Part shown: positions 1 through 10,280 of the stretch, one piece after another
How the letters are laid out: every line of letters starts with the position of its first letter
Position numbering within the stretch: position 1 is the first letter of the stretch
Assembly (NCBI RefSeq): GCF_000143535.2
Contig: NC_037325.1
Location: forward strand, 124,001 to 188,000
Direction of reading: 5' to 3'
Source: Botrytis cinerea B05.10
Taxonomy: Eukaryota; Ascomycota; Leotiomycetes; Helotiales; Sclerotiniaceae
Length of the DNA: 64,000 bases
Program-made: the position numbers and the translations under genes
The notes under the pieces: generated by a model
The model's input: only the letters and a program-made list of their open reading frames with translations
Database searches by the model: none
What the model was told of the DNA's origin: nothing

Positions 1-474
1 GTCGTCCAGAAAAACAATAAAGCTTACGTCGCAACTATTCGTAATATTACAACTGCGGGTATACCTTATACAGGTGTAGCTCTGAACGTCTCATCTCCTT
101 ACATTACATCTACCGTCGATAACGCTTTACTCCCAGCTTGGCGTGATACCTTAATCCATGTCATCTTGACTACACCATGGAACTATTCTGCGTCAATATC
201 TGAGATGGTAGCTGCTCAATATCATATGATTAATGAGATTATCCCACAATTCGAAGTGCTCACTCCTGGGGGAGGAAGTTATTTGAACGAAGGTAATTTC
301 AGACAGCCAGACTGGCAGCAAACTTTCTATGGGAAGAATTACCGCAAGTTACTAGGTATAAAAAATAAATGGGATCCAGATCAATTATTTTACGCCACAA
401 CTGCAGTGGGTAGTGAGGCATGGAGTATAGCAGCTGATGGGAGAATGTGCCGGACAGGTAACACGACTATGTGA
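1..474 (+). CDS. FAD-linked oxidase, BBE-type, C-terminal part (5' truncated by window)
   Basis: The frame is open from the first base and ends at a TGA at 472-474, giving about 157 residues. The tail has the pattern of the berberine-bridge enzyme C-terminal domain: an Asn-rich region, then GGGSYLNEGNFRQPDWQQTF, then YYG-like YRKL and KNKWDPDQLFYATTAVGSEAW. In this family the segment packs against the FAD domain, and the WDP..F motif is typical of secreted fungal flavin oxidases that oxidise alcohols, sugars or alkaloid-like metabolites. The FAD-binding half lies outside the window, so substrate and signal peptide cannot be judged. It converges with the Ras-like gene on the opposite strand. 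Confidence 0.85.
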   Translation, partial: VVQKNNKAYVATIRNITTAGIPYTGVALNVSSPYITSTVDNALLPAWRDTLIHVILTTPWNYSASISEMVAAQYHMINEIIPQFEVLTPGGGSYLNEGNFRQPDWQQTFYGKNYRKLLGIKNKWDPDQLFYATTAVGSEAWSIAADGRMCRTGNTTM

Positions 475-865
475 GTGCTAACCATGCCGAATGTTGGCGA
501 GAGGGGTTATGCCTATTGCAAATTAGATGTCACCTGAAACCGAGCTTTTTCTGGGCTTCAAATGAAAAACATTTATGCAGCAAAACAGCATTTTATAGCT
601 ATGTTTCTTTGAAAGAAAAAATTCTTGACTCTGAATCATGCAAATAGCCAGACTGGTCGTATCTTCAATTTCAACATCACCTTAACTACTAAGTCTAAGT
701 GAAGAGTCACAGCACTCAGCAAATGCAATATTGAGTACAGTATCTTCAGTTTGATTAATCATTAAATGTTCCATCATTTCGTGCTGTGGTATCAAAACTC
801 TCTCGAGCTAAGTTCCCATGGTCATTATTTCCTATTTTTCTGGTCAGCAAGCCCTCGTGTATTTG
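475..865. other. Intergenic, convergent gene ends
   Basis: Space between the 3' ends of the FAD oxidase (plus) and the Ras-like GTPase (minus). I see no coding pattern; it is presumably two 3' UTRs. Confidence 0.5.
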
Positions 866-1619
866 TCAAGTGCGATGAAAAGTCCATACCACACATCTCT
901 TCAAAACCCTCTTCACAACCCCGTTTTTCTTTCTATCTCTTTCTTCCCTCTCATCGTCTTCTTTTCTCCGTCTCGCGTCCCTCAATATCTGCTCCTGCTC
1001 ACGCCCAACTATAACCTTTCTAATCAAATTCTCAATTAGAACGTCACAATTCTCGCCTTCTTTTGCAGAACATTCTGAGAACCCGCAATTTAGCCTTTCG
1101 GCTAATGCCTTCCCATCCTCAGTCTTGACACGTCTTTTTTCCCACAGATCACTCATAGTCCCGACTACTTCCACATATAACCCCTTCTTTTCTGGAACCT
1201 TCACATGTTTCACAAGAGTCCAGAGGGCTTCCAGAACAGAGAAGGATTCGGGCGAACAGATTGAATACATCAAAATTATCCCATCGGCGTCTCTAATCAG
1301 TGGCTCAAACAAACCAGAATATTGAACATCGTAATTCAATTCCACAATATTTACGATACATTGCTCGGAACCGATAGTGATGTATGTTTGATGACTATCT
1401 TCGAGAGTCGGATCGTAGGGATCACTGGACACACGGAAATCATTGTAAACAATCTACCTTCCTGTCAACTCCACTCTCATTAAGTCTCAAAATTTTGGGC
1501 TTTACCTTATTCTTCATGCCAGCTTTCCCAGACCCAGTATTTCCAAAGAACAAAATATTGTATCGTCTTCTCCTAGGCGCTAGCCCGGAAGACACCCGAT
1601 TTTGTTGTGGTCGATTCAT
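866..1619 (-). CDS. Ras-like small GTPase with degenerate P-loop (2 exons)
   Basis: I model exon 1 at 1506-1619 and exon 2 at 866-1453, with a 52-bp GT-AG intron, giving about 233 aa. Exon 1 ends with a P-loop-like FFGNTGSGKAG. Exon 2 supplies the effector/switch I segment YDPTLEDSHQTY, matching Ras YDPTIEDSY, then a switch II region lacking the canonical DTAGQE, and the G5-like ECSAKEG. The P-loop has Ala where Ras has Ser/Thr, and the NKxD specificity motif is replaced by GTMSDL, so nucleotide binding may be weak or altered. The C-terminus is highly charged (RRRKEDDEREERDRKK) and ends CVVWTFHRT, so no proper CaaX box is present. Assignment to the Ras superfamily is solid; function is unknown. 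Confidence 0.75.
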
Positions 1620-3091
1620 TTTCGGCTTGAAATCTAGAACTGGCCGGTCTCAAATTTAAATTTTCTAAATGTTATAACCAAATTGCATGACGAGACTCAT
1701 TATCTATTATCTAGAATACCCATGCCGTGGAATTTCTGTGAGTAGATAGGCGCAGTATCGTGGCTGTGGGGTGTGTGATTAACGTTGCATTATGTGCGGG
1801 TGCGAGTGCTGTTAAGTGGGGGCATAGCCACAATTCCTTCTCGTATTAGTACTTCAACAATCGTTCTTGCATATATCATATCTATCTTTGGATCTTGATA
1901 TTGAGAATCTGAAGCAAATCGAGATCCGTTTTCATGTGCTAGGAAAGGTTTCATTTTTCACGTTCTTCTTCATGCCGAGGCTATCACATACACAGCTCTA
2001 CCACATTTCTGGCTCCTAAGACGGCCTATTGACGGTACGGACTTGCCAATTCCCCGTGTGGAGACTGGCGTGATAGTATTTGACCATATCGTTTGTAGTT
2101 TTAGTTATAGAGATTTTGTATTGCTAGCGTATTAATACTATACTAGCAGTGGAAAATTTTGTAGAAAGTCGGTTGGACTGGCAACCGGCTGTAGCAGGTT
2201 GAGAAATTTCTGAATCGGAGTTCGTTTTTACTTGCAACATAGATTCGGAATGTTCATTACTATCTGTTCTGGCTAGATGTTATCGATGAAGACTTTGTAG
2301 TACTGCTATAAGATGAGGACTTCTTTTTATCTTTGCTTCTTAAAATCCGACACAGATGCGTTCAATTACAATGCGCAACAACTGACCAGTTTCTTCCCCC
2401 AAAAAAGCAGTGCGGTCGCTTTCCAAGTGGTCTGATGCCTAAATGATGATATTTATCAGCGGTCACAGCAAAATGACTACTTAGGGGGGCCTTGACAGTC
2501 CAGAACAAACTTCGATAGTGAGAGCCTTTGAATCATCAATTGGCCTAAATCTTCTTCCAATACATGCGTCCTAATTGCGATATTCATTTCTAAATGTATT
2601 AATGAAACATCGCTAGGTTTGATAAAAATGGGCTTCTATATCCAATTGCATACTCTCACATGCACCTATCTTACTAATCAATGGGATCCAAGCTCTTCAA
2701 TATCCAGGTCCAGTTCCTACTTTAAAGAGCACTCGTCCGAATGGCTGCAAATATTGTCTGTTCTCAAGTCGGCCACTGGCCACCAGCTGAAACTATTGAG
2801 TTCTGACGAATCCAGAGTTGACATGTTTTCTTTCACATATGTTGATTCAAAGTTTCTTCTGACAAGAACGAAGTCTCGTTTGGTGCGAGAGAAAAAAGGA
2901 GAAAGCAGCGACGCGCTAGGCATGAATTACCAGATGAAATGAGCTGATTTAAGAGATATCTTGAATTTTGGAGCGTAGGTGATGTATATGGTATAAGTAA
3001 CAACTTTATACTCCGGTTGTATCCCTATTAATTCTACCCATTTTCGAATGATTGACCCACTTACCTGACACACAAGACTTATCCACCTGAG
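1620..3091. other. Intergenic, no supported gene
   Basis: About 1.5 kb containing the promoter of the Ras-like gene on its left side. Open frames at 2619-2942 (plus) and 2717-2923 (minus) overlap each other and resemble nothing I recognise, so I do not call them genes. Confidence 0.5.
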
Positions 3092-3601
3092 ATGTCCCAC
3101 CACGCCAACGACGCAACCGAGCCATGGGATTACGACTGGACCGCCGGTCTCGAAGCCATAATTCCCGCTATATCTGCGTCACTCAAAGATGACACTCGTT
3201 TCGAGAGATACCTTTATGAAAGTAGGATCGCGGAAGAGAAGAAGGGAGCACCTTTAGAGATTGAGGAAATGAAGGCGATCCGCCAAAAGTCGAAGGATGA
3301 TCTCGAACACGAGCTTGGAGTTGAACGCATCCGTCAGGACTGTTGGGCAAGACTTCAAATATGAGGGACAGTGAACAAGGAATTCAAGAACGCGGGATTT
3401 AAAGAGATGAAAGTTGAAAATAAAGAGGCCAATAAGAAAGCGGGGGAGTGGGGGAGTGGTGAGATTAATACAATTGCCAGTGGAGCTATGGTCTCATCCA
3501 AGGGGGCCGCAAACGAAGTGACTAATTTACTCATCGGGAACAATATCCATTCAGACCCTATGACTTCGAATGTTACAAAGGAAGATAACTTTACCGAGTA
3601 G
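3092..3601 (+). pseudogene. Small charged hypothetical protein interrupted by an in-frame TGA
   Basis: An ATG at 3092 opens a frame of 90 codons rich in charged residues (RIAEEKKGAPLEIEEMKAI). It stops at TGA 3362-3364 and then continues in the same frame for a further 79 codons (NKEFKNAGFKEMKVENKEAN) to TAG at 3599-3601. Composition is similar on both sides of the stop, which suggests one former reading frame of about 170 codons or a short intron I cannot place. The base after TGA is G, so it is not a classical readthrough context. No domain is recognised. It may equally be a genuine 90-aa protein. Confidence 0.35.
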
Positions 3602-4321
3602 ACCACAAACACAAACCAAATCATGATTAGAATCAGATACGCTCCATGCCATCGAGACAATCAAAATCCTCTTCAATGCTGCCAGAATTTCCTAAGAAAT
3701 GGTACCCGAGGAGACTTTGGTTGATTTATCTATGCTTCTAAGTTTAATAGTTGCAAGTCGCTGCGCGTGGATTGATGTTTGGGATAATTTGACATCAATG
3801 GGTTGTAATCTCACGATATTAAGTGCCAAATAAAGGAGATTGGAGGGAATCTTTAAGGATTCGGTTGAAGTGAAAATTAAAGTAATTAATTAATTATTTG
3901 AGTATGCGTGAAAAGAAGATTAATATTGAGATTCTTCATAGATCAAAGAAGTTACTTAAGGTTTCTCAATGTTGGAATGGGATTTTAGCAACATAAGAGG
4001 ACAGCAATCGAAGTAGACTTCAACGATCATAAATGAGTACACAAGATATCACCATGAATCTGATCATTACCAAGAAGTGTGTAGTTTATAACATAACAAA
4101 ACACTGTGAGAAATTTATATGCATTCCATTTCAGTCCACCATAAGAACACCAATCTGGGCTTATCATTCAAACACGCCGCTTTCCTCTTCTGAGGTTGCC
4201 TCTGACTGAAATGAATCCATCAATAGAACTCGAAATAAATCACCAAGAGAGGGTCCCAAATAGCTACTAGCATTAAAACAATGAGTAAAGAGGGTTCAGA
4301 ATTGAATGGTTCTTTAATATC
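3602..4321. other. Intergenic, no supported gene
   Basis: About 700 bp between the small hypothetical frame and the 3' end of the dioxygenase pseudogene. No coding pattern or repeat was seen. Confidence 0.5.
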
Positions 4322-5636
4322 TCAATGAGATACATTCTTGTCTGATTGTGCAGTAGGTGGGCGACCTCCTCCAGCAATGGGAGCACCACCATTAGCAGTG
4401 AGTCTTGCAGCAGCACTAGCTGTGTAGGTTACACTATGATTTACACTAAAGGCGATCTAAGCGAAAATCCCATCAGATACTGTGTCACCAAGCAAGACAT
4501 AGTTGAAGAATGGGGCCGAGCCACCAGCGATCTAAGGGACTGAATTAGCATAATACTTCTGTCACAAAAACTCATCACACGAGAAAATGACTAGTACAAG
4601 GAAGACATGCGAAAAAGATACATATTTCAGCAGCCACAACTCTGTCGGCGGCATTTGTGGCCAACCTTTGTGTGTTGATATTAAAAGGAGACAAAGCTTC
4701 CACCTTGGTAATCAAGCTCTGATCGAAAAACACCTGTCCCATATGGGAGACTTTGCCGCTAGTGTATGTTCCATTCGATAACACGGTACCTCCAATATGT
4801 GCAGCGACATGCATATAATTTGTTTTACCCGCATAATGTACAGGGAAGAGAGAGGTAAACTGTGCCACCCGTTAGCGTCCGTTGCTTGAAGACCATGGAG
4901 GAAAGTCTTGTTTATATTAGATGCATACCCGACGTTATCATTTATAGGGCTGGCTGGAATACCGCCATAAATGCCGGTAGAATTGCAGTTCCAAATATCC
5001 CAGTAAAGATCTTGTATTGGCTCGCATGCAGTGCTATCAAGAAATTGGCCGTCTATAACAAGAGGAACGCCAGCCTGAGTTTCGCGAAGATTGCTACGGA
5101 TATGCTCTCCTGATACGTCTGGCCATTGTTAGTGGAGGGACTAATTCACAGCTAAATATAAACTCACAGAAAGGGCCTGTCTCTCCTTCAAGTGACAAAA
5201 TACAGGAAGAATTGCAATAAATCATCTCTTCCATGTTGGGCGTAGTAGGTGTGACATTGAGGCCAGAGAGATGCGAGATGCGAGATGCTAACAGGACTTG
5301 TGGCTCTAGTTTTGATGGGTACTCTCTCTGTGTGCTTAGTTAAGATCTATTCTTGGTCTTAGAACGCACTAAGACTTACTCTTTGGGAGTCCAAGGTCAG
5401 CGCGAACTTTGGCCACAGTGGCCGCAATACGCTCACTGTTTCTGTCCTCAGAACCACGCTTTTGAAGGATATCCGCACAGTGGCTACGATCTTAAGGCAC
5501 CCTCATATCATCAAAGAAGATATTAGGCAATAATCTCACCTTACAGATCTTGCATGGTTTGACCAGGATGTGCAATAGATATCTGAAAGACATATGCTGC
5601 CGCAACAACTTTACTGAGAAGGCCGGAGTAAATCAT
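4322..5636 (-). pseudogene. Fungal extracellular intradiol ring-cleavage dioxygenase, inactivated
   Basis: Reading leftward from ATG 5634-5636, a signal peptide (MIYSGLLSKVVAAAYVFQIS) is followed, across short introns, by family landmarks: HCADILQKRG, CILSLEGETGPF, then YVSGEHIRSNLRE, IDGQFLDSTACEPI.DLYWDIWNCN, HVAAHIGGTVL, VSHMGQVFFD, NTQRLATNAADRV, and YVLLGDTVSDGIFA. This is the secreted fungal protocatechuate-dioxygenase-like family, which normally uses Tyr and His iron ligands to open catechol-type rings. Two lesions are visible. One base is missing in a G run at about 4869-4870 (between ATDANG and the AQFTSLFP segment). A TAG at 4457-4459 falls where relatives have Trp in GIFAWIAFG. Some intron borders were inferred by frame. 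A sequencing error could explain the single-base gap but less easily the stop. Confidence 0.75.
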
Positions 5637-7452
5637 AGCGTACAAGTTAAGAAAAAGGAGAGCGAAGAAGACTAAACTGATAGTTTGCTGAAATTGTCAG
5701 GATGTCGTGAAGGCTTTTATAGACAGCGTTGCCATGAAAAAAGTTTTACTGCAAAAAATTTCTCTGATCTATTCTTTCGAAAGTCTCTCAAACTCTGAAT
5801 TCACCACTTCATCTGTAACGCTGTAGAGAAGTCTCCACTCCGACCTGCGCATCCCCACGTCTCCACACCTCTCTAACAGACATGATGAAGCCCTTATATC
5901 AATATTTGCGTGGTCTAATCGACTAGTTAGGAATGTGTCGTAATCTGGTCAAATTTTTGAACTTCCGCCAAGCCGGGATCATTATACGCCAAGAACTAGG
6001 GGGAAGGAAAACTCCTGTTTTCGAACCGTTTCTGTTAGAGTCGATTTATCGCTAAATCAACAACACCGGCCTTGAGTGTTTCAATCCTGGCACCATTAAT
6101 TAGATCAAAATTAAAAATGTCCTTCATAAATAAAAACAGTGAATTGGCTAGTATGCATGACTGAACATGGGTATCTTCGGCATGTGAAAGTCTCCAAAAG
6201 GCAGTTGTGTAGTAAACGCCGCAATTATTATGAAGGGGCTAAATCCTCCCACATCTCAAATCCGTAAATAAATCTTAGTGTGTGGGGATGCGAAAATCAT
6301 CGTCATTTAGAGTAGGACAACTTTATAGGAGCCCGTCTTAGACTGCTAGAAACAAAGGGTTCGATTTGCTAATGTATTCTCCTACAGCACAGAACACATT
6401 GACAACTGTTCTTTCCGTGCGGTAGAATCCATTGGAAGGCAAGACTAGGCATATCCACAAATCAATATGGAAATGAAAGGTTCGACTTGAGATTCATTCT
6501 GACATAGGAAAAGTGGTGATATGTGACGGCTGTCATTGTAAGCATTTTGCGCAAGTTTGGGTGCAGCCAGTATCTGTCAATTGAGCGGCAAAACATGCAT
6601 ATCACGCGGCATTTACTAACAGTGCCACTTTCGATGGCATGATGTCTGCTAGAGCTCGAACAAATAATCCAGTGGTACTGAGTAACACTGTTACTAATTC
6701 TCATCTGTTTCGTCTCCAGTAGGTTAAGAAAATGAATACCGGTAGCTTATACACTACAGTTTATAACTGACGCAACAAATAGAATGATATCAACGATAGC
6801 AAAGCAGCAAAAACAAATAAAATCAGCTTTCTCTTTTGAACGTCAACCTTCCATTAGCATCATAGCATCAAAAAATAAAGGGTCACAACGGCTGCTCGCC
6901 AACTTGAACTTACGAGCGCTGTGTCCAAAAGATTAGTTGCCACTAGCATCAAAATCCCTGAAAATTTTATGACAAATATCTCCTTGCGAGTCTATCTTTA
7001 AGGAGGGTCCCATTATCCACATGGGAAAGAATGCAACATTCAGACATGCATATATACACAATTCTCAGAAAATAGTCACTGAAAGCATCAACATACATCC
7101 AGATAAGTACATACCATGAGTTGGCCCATTGAACATAGATTGAATGTAAATACATAGTTCGAGACGATTTATCAATGGAAAGATTCCTGAAGTAGAATGA
7201 AGTTTGAAGTCTGAAGTTGGCGAAGTTCCCTCGTTAGTTTCAGAGAACGTACTTGGTCTAACTATAATCTTACCCCACATCTTATTCCCTAGCCTTGCAT
7301 TTTAGCGTCCCTACCCATGAAGTACCATCACCACCATCACGTCACACATCATTCAAGCTGTTCGTCGTTGCCATCTTATTCAACCGAGTCAAAACACACA
7401 TCAACAGCTTCACTCCCTCGAACCTGCAGTCTTCTCATTCAATCGGATCACA
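5637..7452. other. Intergenic, no supported gene
   Basis: About 1.8 kb between the divergent dioxygenase pseudogene and the peroxiredoxin gene. The last 200 bp are pyrimidine- and CA-rich, as expected for the peroxiredoxin 5' leader. No other gene is supported. Confidence 0.5.
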
Positions 7453-8416
7453 ATGTCAACTATTTTCGCTCGTGTAGTTCCAAGAACAATTCGTGCATTG
7501 CCCCGTGCTTCTCTTGTTCAGAACTCCTTCAGAGCTCAAGTTGTTGCCCCTCTTCCGCGACGATTCCTGGCCACAAACACTTTACCAGAGCAACCGCGAT
7601 TGAGATTGGGTTCCGAAGGTATGGTCTTGTTGATTACTCCATCTTTCCTAAGAAGCTTGACTTGGTCTGTGATTCAATTGAATGTTAACAACTGCCTCGT
7701 ACACAGCACCCAACTTCCAAGCCGAAACAACCCAAGGCCCTATTGATTTTCATAAGTTTATCGGCGATAGATGGACAGTTTTGTTCTCCCACCCCGCAGA
7801 CTTCACTCCAGTTTGCACGACCGAACTTGGTGCTTTTGCGAAACTGAAGGATGAATTTGAGAAACGGGACGTGAACATGATTGGTTTGGTATGCTATCAT
7901 TTCACGACAATTATAGAAGCTCCGTCTGACACATACGGTATGCTAATATCTGGGGTTGGTTCGAAACAATAGTCCGCAGATCCTCTCCCTTCCCACAAAG
8001 AATGGATTAAAGACATCAACGAAGTCTCTGGGACCACACTGCAATTTCCCATCATCGCGGATGCGGACCGCAAAGTTGCTTACCTCTACGATATGCTTGA
8101 CGCTCAAGACACAACCAACATTGATCAAAAAGGCATTGCATTCACCATTCGATCCGTCTTTGTGATCGATCCTGCCAAAAAGATCAGACTTACGATGATG
8201 TACCCAGCTAGCTGTGGGCGAAATACTAAGGAAGTTCTAAGAGTTATTGATAGCTTGCAGACGGCAGATAAGAAAGGTGTCACTACACCCATCGATTGGC
8301 AGGTAGGAGATGATGTTATTGTGCCACCAACAGTCAAGACGGAAGATGCGCGGAAGAGATTTGGAAAGGTTAGAGAGGTAAAGCCTTATTTGAGGTTTAC
8401 AAACGTCGGGCAGTAA
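7453..8416 (+). CDS. PRX1: Mitochondrial 1-Cys peroxiredoxin (3 exons)
   Basis: Exons 7453-7618, 7707-7888 and 7973-8416 join in frame to about 263 aa. The N-terminus is Arg/Ser-rich without acidic residues (MSTIFARVVPRTIRALPRAS), a good mitochondrial presequence. The thioredoxin-fold core reads APNFQAETTQGPIDFHKFIG, SHPADFTPVCTTELG with the peroxidatic Cys in PVCTTE, then FPIIADADRKVA, and the Prx6-type C-terminal domain SCGRNTKEVLRVIDSLQ and DWQVGDDVIVPPTV. Family knowledge: 1-Cys Prx reduces hydrogen peroxide and organic or lipid hydroperoxides in the matrix, recycled by thioredoxin or glutathione. Length and all conserved blocks are intact. Confidence 0.93.
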
Positions 8417-8562
8417 AATTTATGTTCTATCTTTGCTATCCTGATACCATTGTACGACAATAGAATTAAAAATGCTTAGCATTACAGATGAGGGCTCATT
8501 ACTTCAGCGACTGAGATCGTAGCTAAAACTTCACAACTTATACTCCTCATCAAATTCATCTC

Positions 8563-10280
8563 TCAGCCAACAGAAATTCTAGTCTTCGAAACGATGACGC
8601 AAATGCTCCCGAGGCCTCCACAAATTACCAGATTACGACGTCTGGTCTCAGGTGGCCATTCCGCATCAAATTTCTCGAAGTATGCTACACGTTTGAATGA
8701 GCCACATCCGAAGTCCATCAAAATCAATCCCATGCAGATTCTCCGCTCCATTCCGTCTCCCATCTGTTTCAATAGCACCAAAGTTTGTTGTTTCGCTGAA
8801 ATCCAAGAATTTAAGGTGGTATTGCGACGCTCATATCCTAATAGAAGAGCCCAATACTTTTTTTTACGTCCAATTTTGCATCGGCGTAAAACGTCCCTAA
8901 TACCAACTCGTTGTAAATTGCGACATTTTCTCGAAATGGACTTACGAAGCAAGAAATATCAATTTTGAGAAGATGACCTTTGATAGTGACTGATCCACTT
9001 CTCACTGGCCCATAGCGATTGGAAACAAAGTCTATGTGGGCGCCTACCAACATTGCATCCCATAGAATATCTGTATTCTCGGAACCTGGAAAAGAGTAAT
9101 CACCAAGTGGTATATCTTGTGTGAGCAGTTCAGTGCCCTTGAAAGCCGCTGGAGCATAGTTGAAGAGGGTACAACACGATACCCATGACCATGAAGGGGC
9201 GTCATATATAGAGTCAGCCGTCATCGTGGAGCGACGAACACATCCACAGCTAGCTCTATAAGGCAGCCAGCATAATAAGGCTTGTGGAAAATCGCGGGCC
9301 CAAAGGCCTGCAAGATACGAATCTCCTATGATTGATCCGAGCTGATACGCCAAACCAGAAACTGCTGGGAGCTTGTCTTTTCTGTGCAATATTTGCTTTC
9401 CTGAATATATTTCTAATAGTTGATACCAGATGTCTATTTCTCGGGGTGAATAGAATCGTTGTTGCCCTTTATCCAGAGCTAGGTAAGGAAAGGTAGCTAG
9501 CTTACTACTAACAAAGATATCAAGGTTGCCTGCATCTTTCGCTGGGTCTTCGTCAGATCTTTGGCTCATGCGAAATCGGAAGTGCATACCAACAGGTGAG
9601 TATATAAGCGTCCGAGCCGCCAAAATACTTTCTTGAAGTACCCAGGCCCTACCAAAAAGTGGACATGGTAGAGAAATACCCTCTTCTCCCGTTGCATGTC
9701 CGGTTTTAATAGATGGTTGAATCCACAAAGACCTCTCCGTTGTCTTTTTCTCTGTGCGAATAACATGACCAAGTTTAACACTCAATCTCTCGAGCAAGAA
9801 ACCGCTATTTCCGTCAAGCGCTGCCGCAGCGGCGATGTTGAATTTAGCGTTATTGTAGACGAAGCACATTTTGGACGATTCTTCGATCCAATCTTCATCG
9901 AAGTCCTGAATAATACAAAGCGAATCGATCCACAAATATCGCATTTGTACCTCTCTAGTTACGCGTACAGCGTCTGCATATGTCTTGTTCAAACTGTTAA
10001 GCGGGATTGCGTGTTTCCTTTCATTCAAAGTATCTTTCTTAGTTGATAAGTGCGTCGATTTACCCCAGCAACGGCTCAAAGTGACGTACTGCCAATCCAT
10101 CCCAGTTTTAACGTCGGAAGGCAAAGATCCATGGGTGTCTATAAGATGTGACACACTAAAATCACCACTTTGATCGGGATGCCCAACGTCGATCAGCCTC
10201 GATGGGAGGCTCTTCGAGTTGAATCGTACGCGACATCCATCATGATTTTCTGAACATTCTCTGAGCCATTCTCTTGCCAT
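8563..10280 (-). CDS. HET-domain (heterokaryon incompatibility) protein with probable frameshift
   Basis: From ATG 10280 a 480-codon frame carries the HET blocks: WLRECSENHDGCRV and LPSRLIDVG, YVTLSRCWGKS (family YxxLSYxWG), YLWIDSLCIIQDFDEDWIEES, M.FVYNNAKFNIAAAAA, and ARTLIYSPVGMHFR after GRAWVLQES. The frame stops at 8838. However, a different frame continues the expected HET tail from ALLLGYERRNTTLNSW to FGCGSFKRVAYF and stops at 8563. The switch falls in an 8-A run (T run 8858-8865 on the plus strand), so one missing A explains it. Upstream of 10280 a third frame (FKLLRGRNEMVMYG, then ILPLKHHQAPDPLA) looks like the usual HET N-terminal region, hinting at another break. Such proteins trigger cell death on nonself recognition. 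Homopolymer error versus real decay is undecided. Confidence 0.7.

Noticed and set aside
866..895. CVVW near the C-terminus of the Ras-like protein as a CaaX box
   Set aside because: Five residues (TFHRT) follow it before the stop and no splice site was found that would remove them.
2619..2942. Possible 107-aa gene
   Set aside because: No domain, overlapped by an equally long antisense frame, no splice or promoter support.
7317..7688. Frame starting MKYHHHHH just before the peroxiredoxin
   Set aside because: The His run comes from CACCAT repeats in the 5' leader; the frame overlaps the real Prx1 exon in a different phase.
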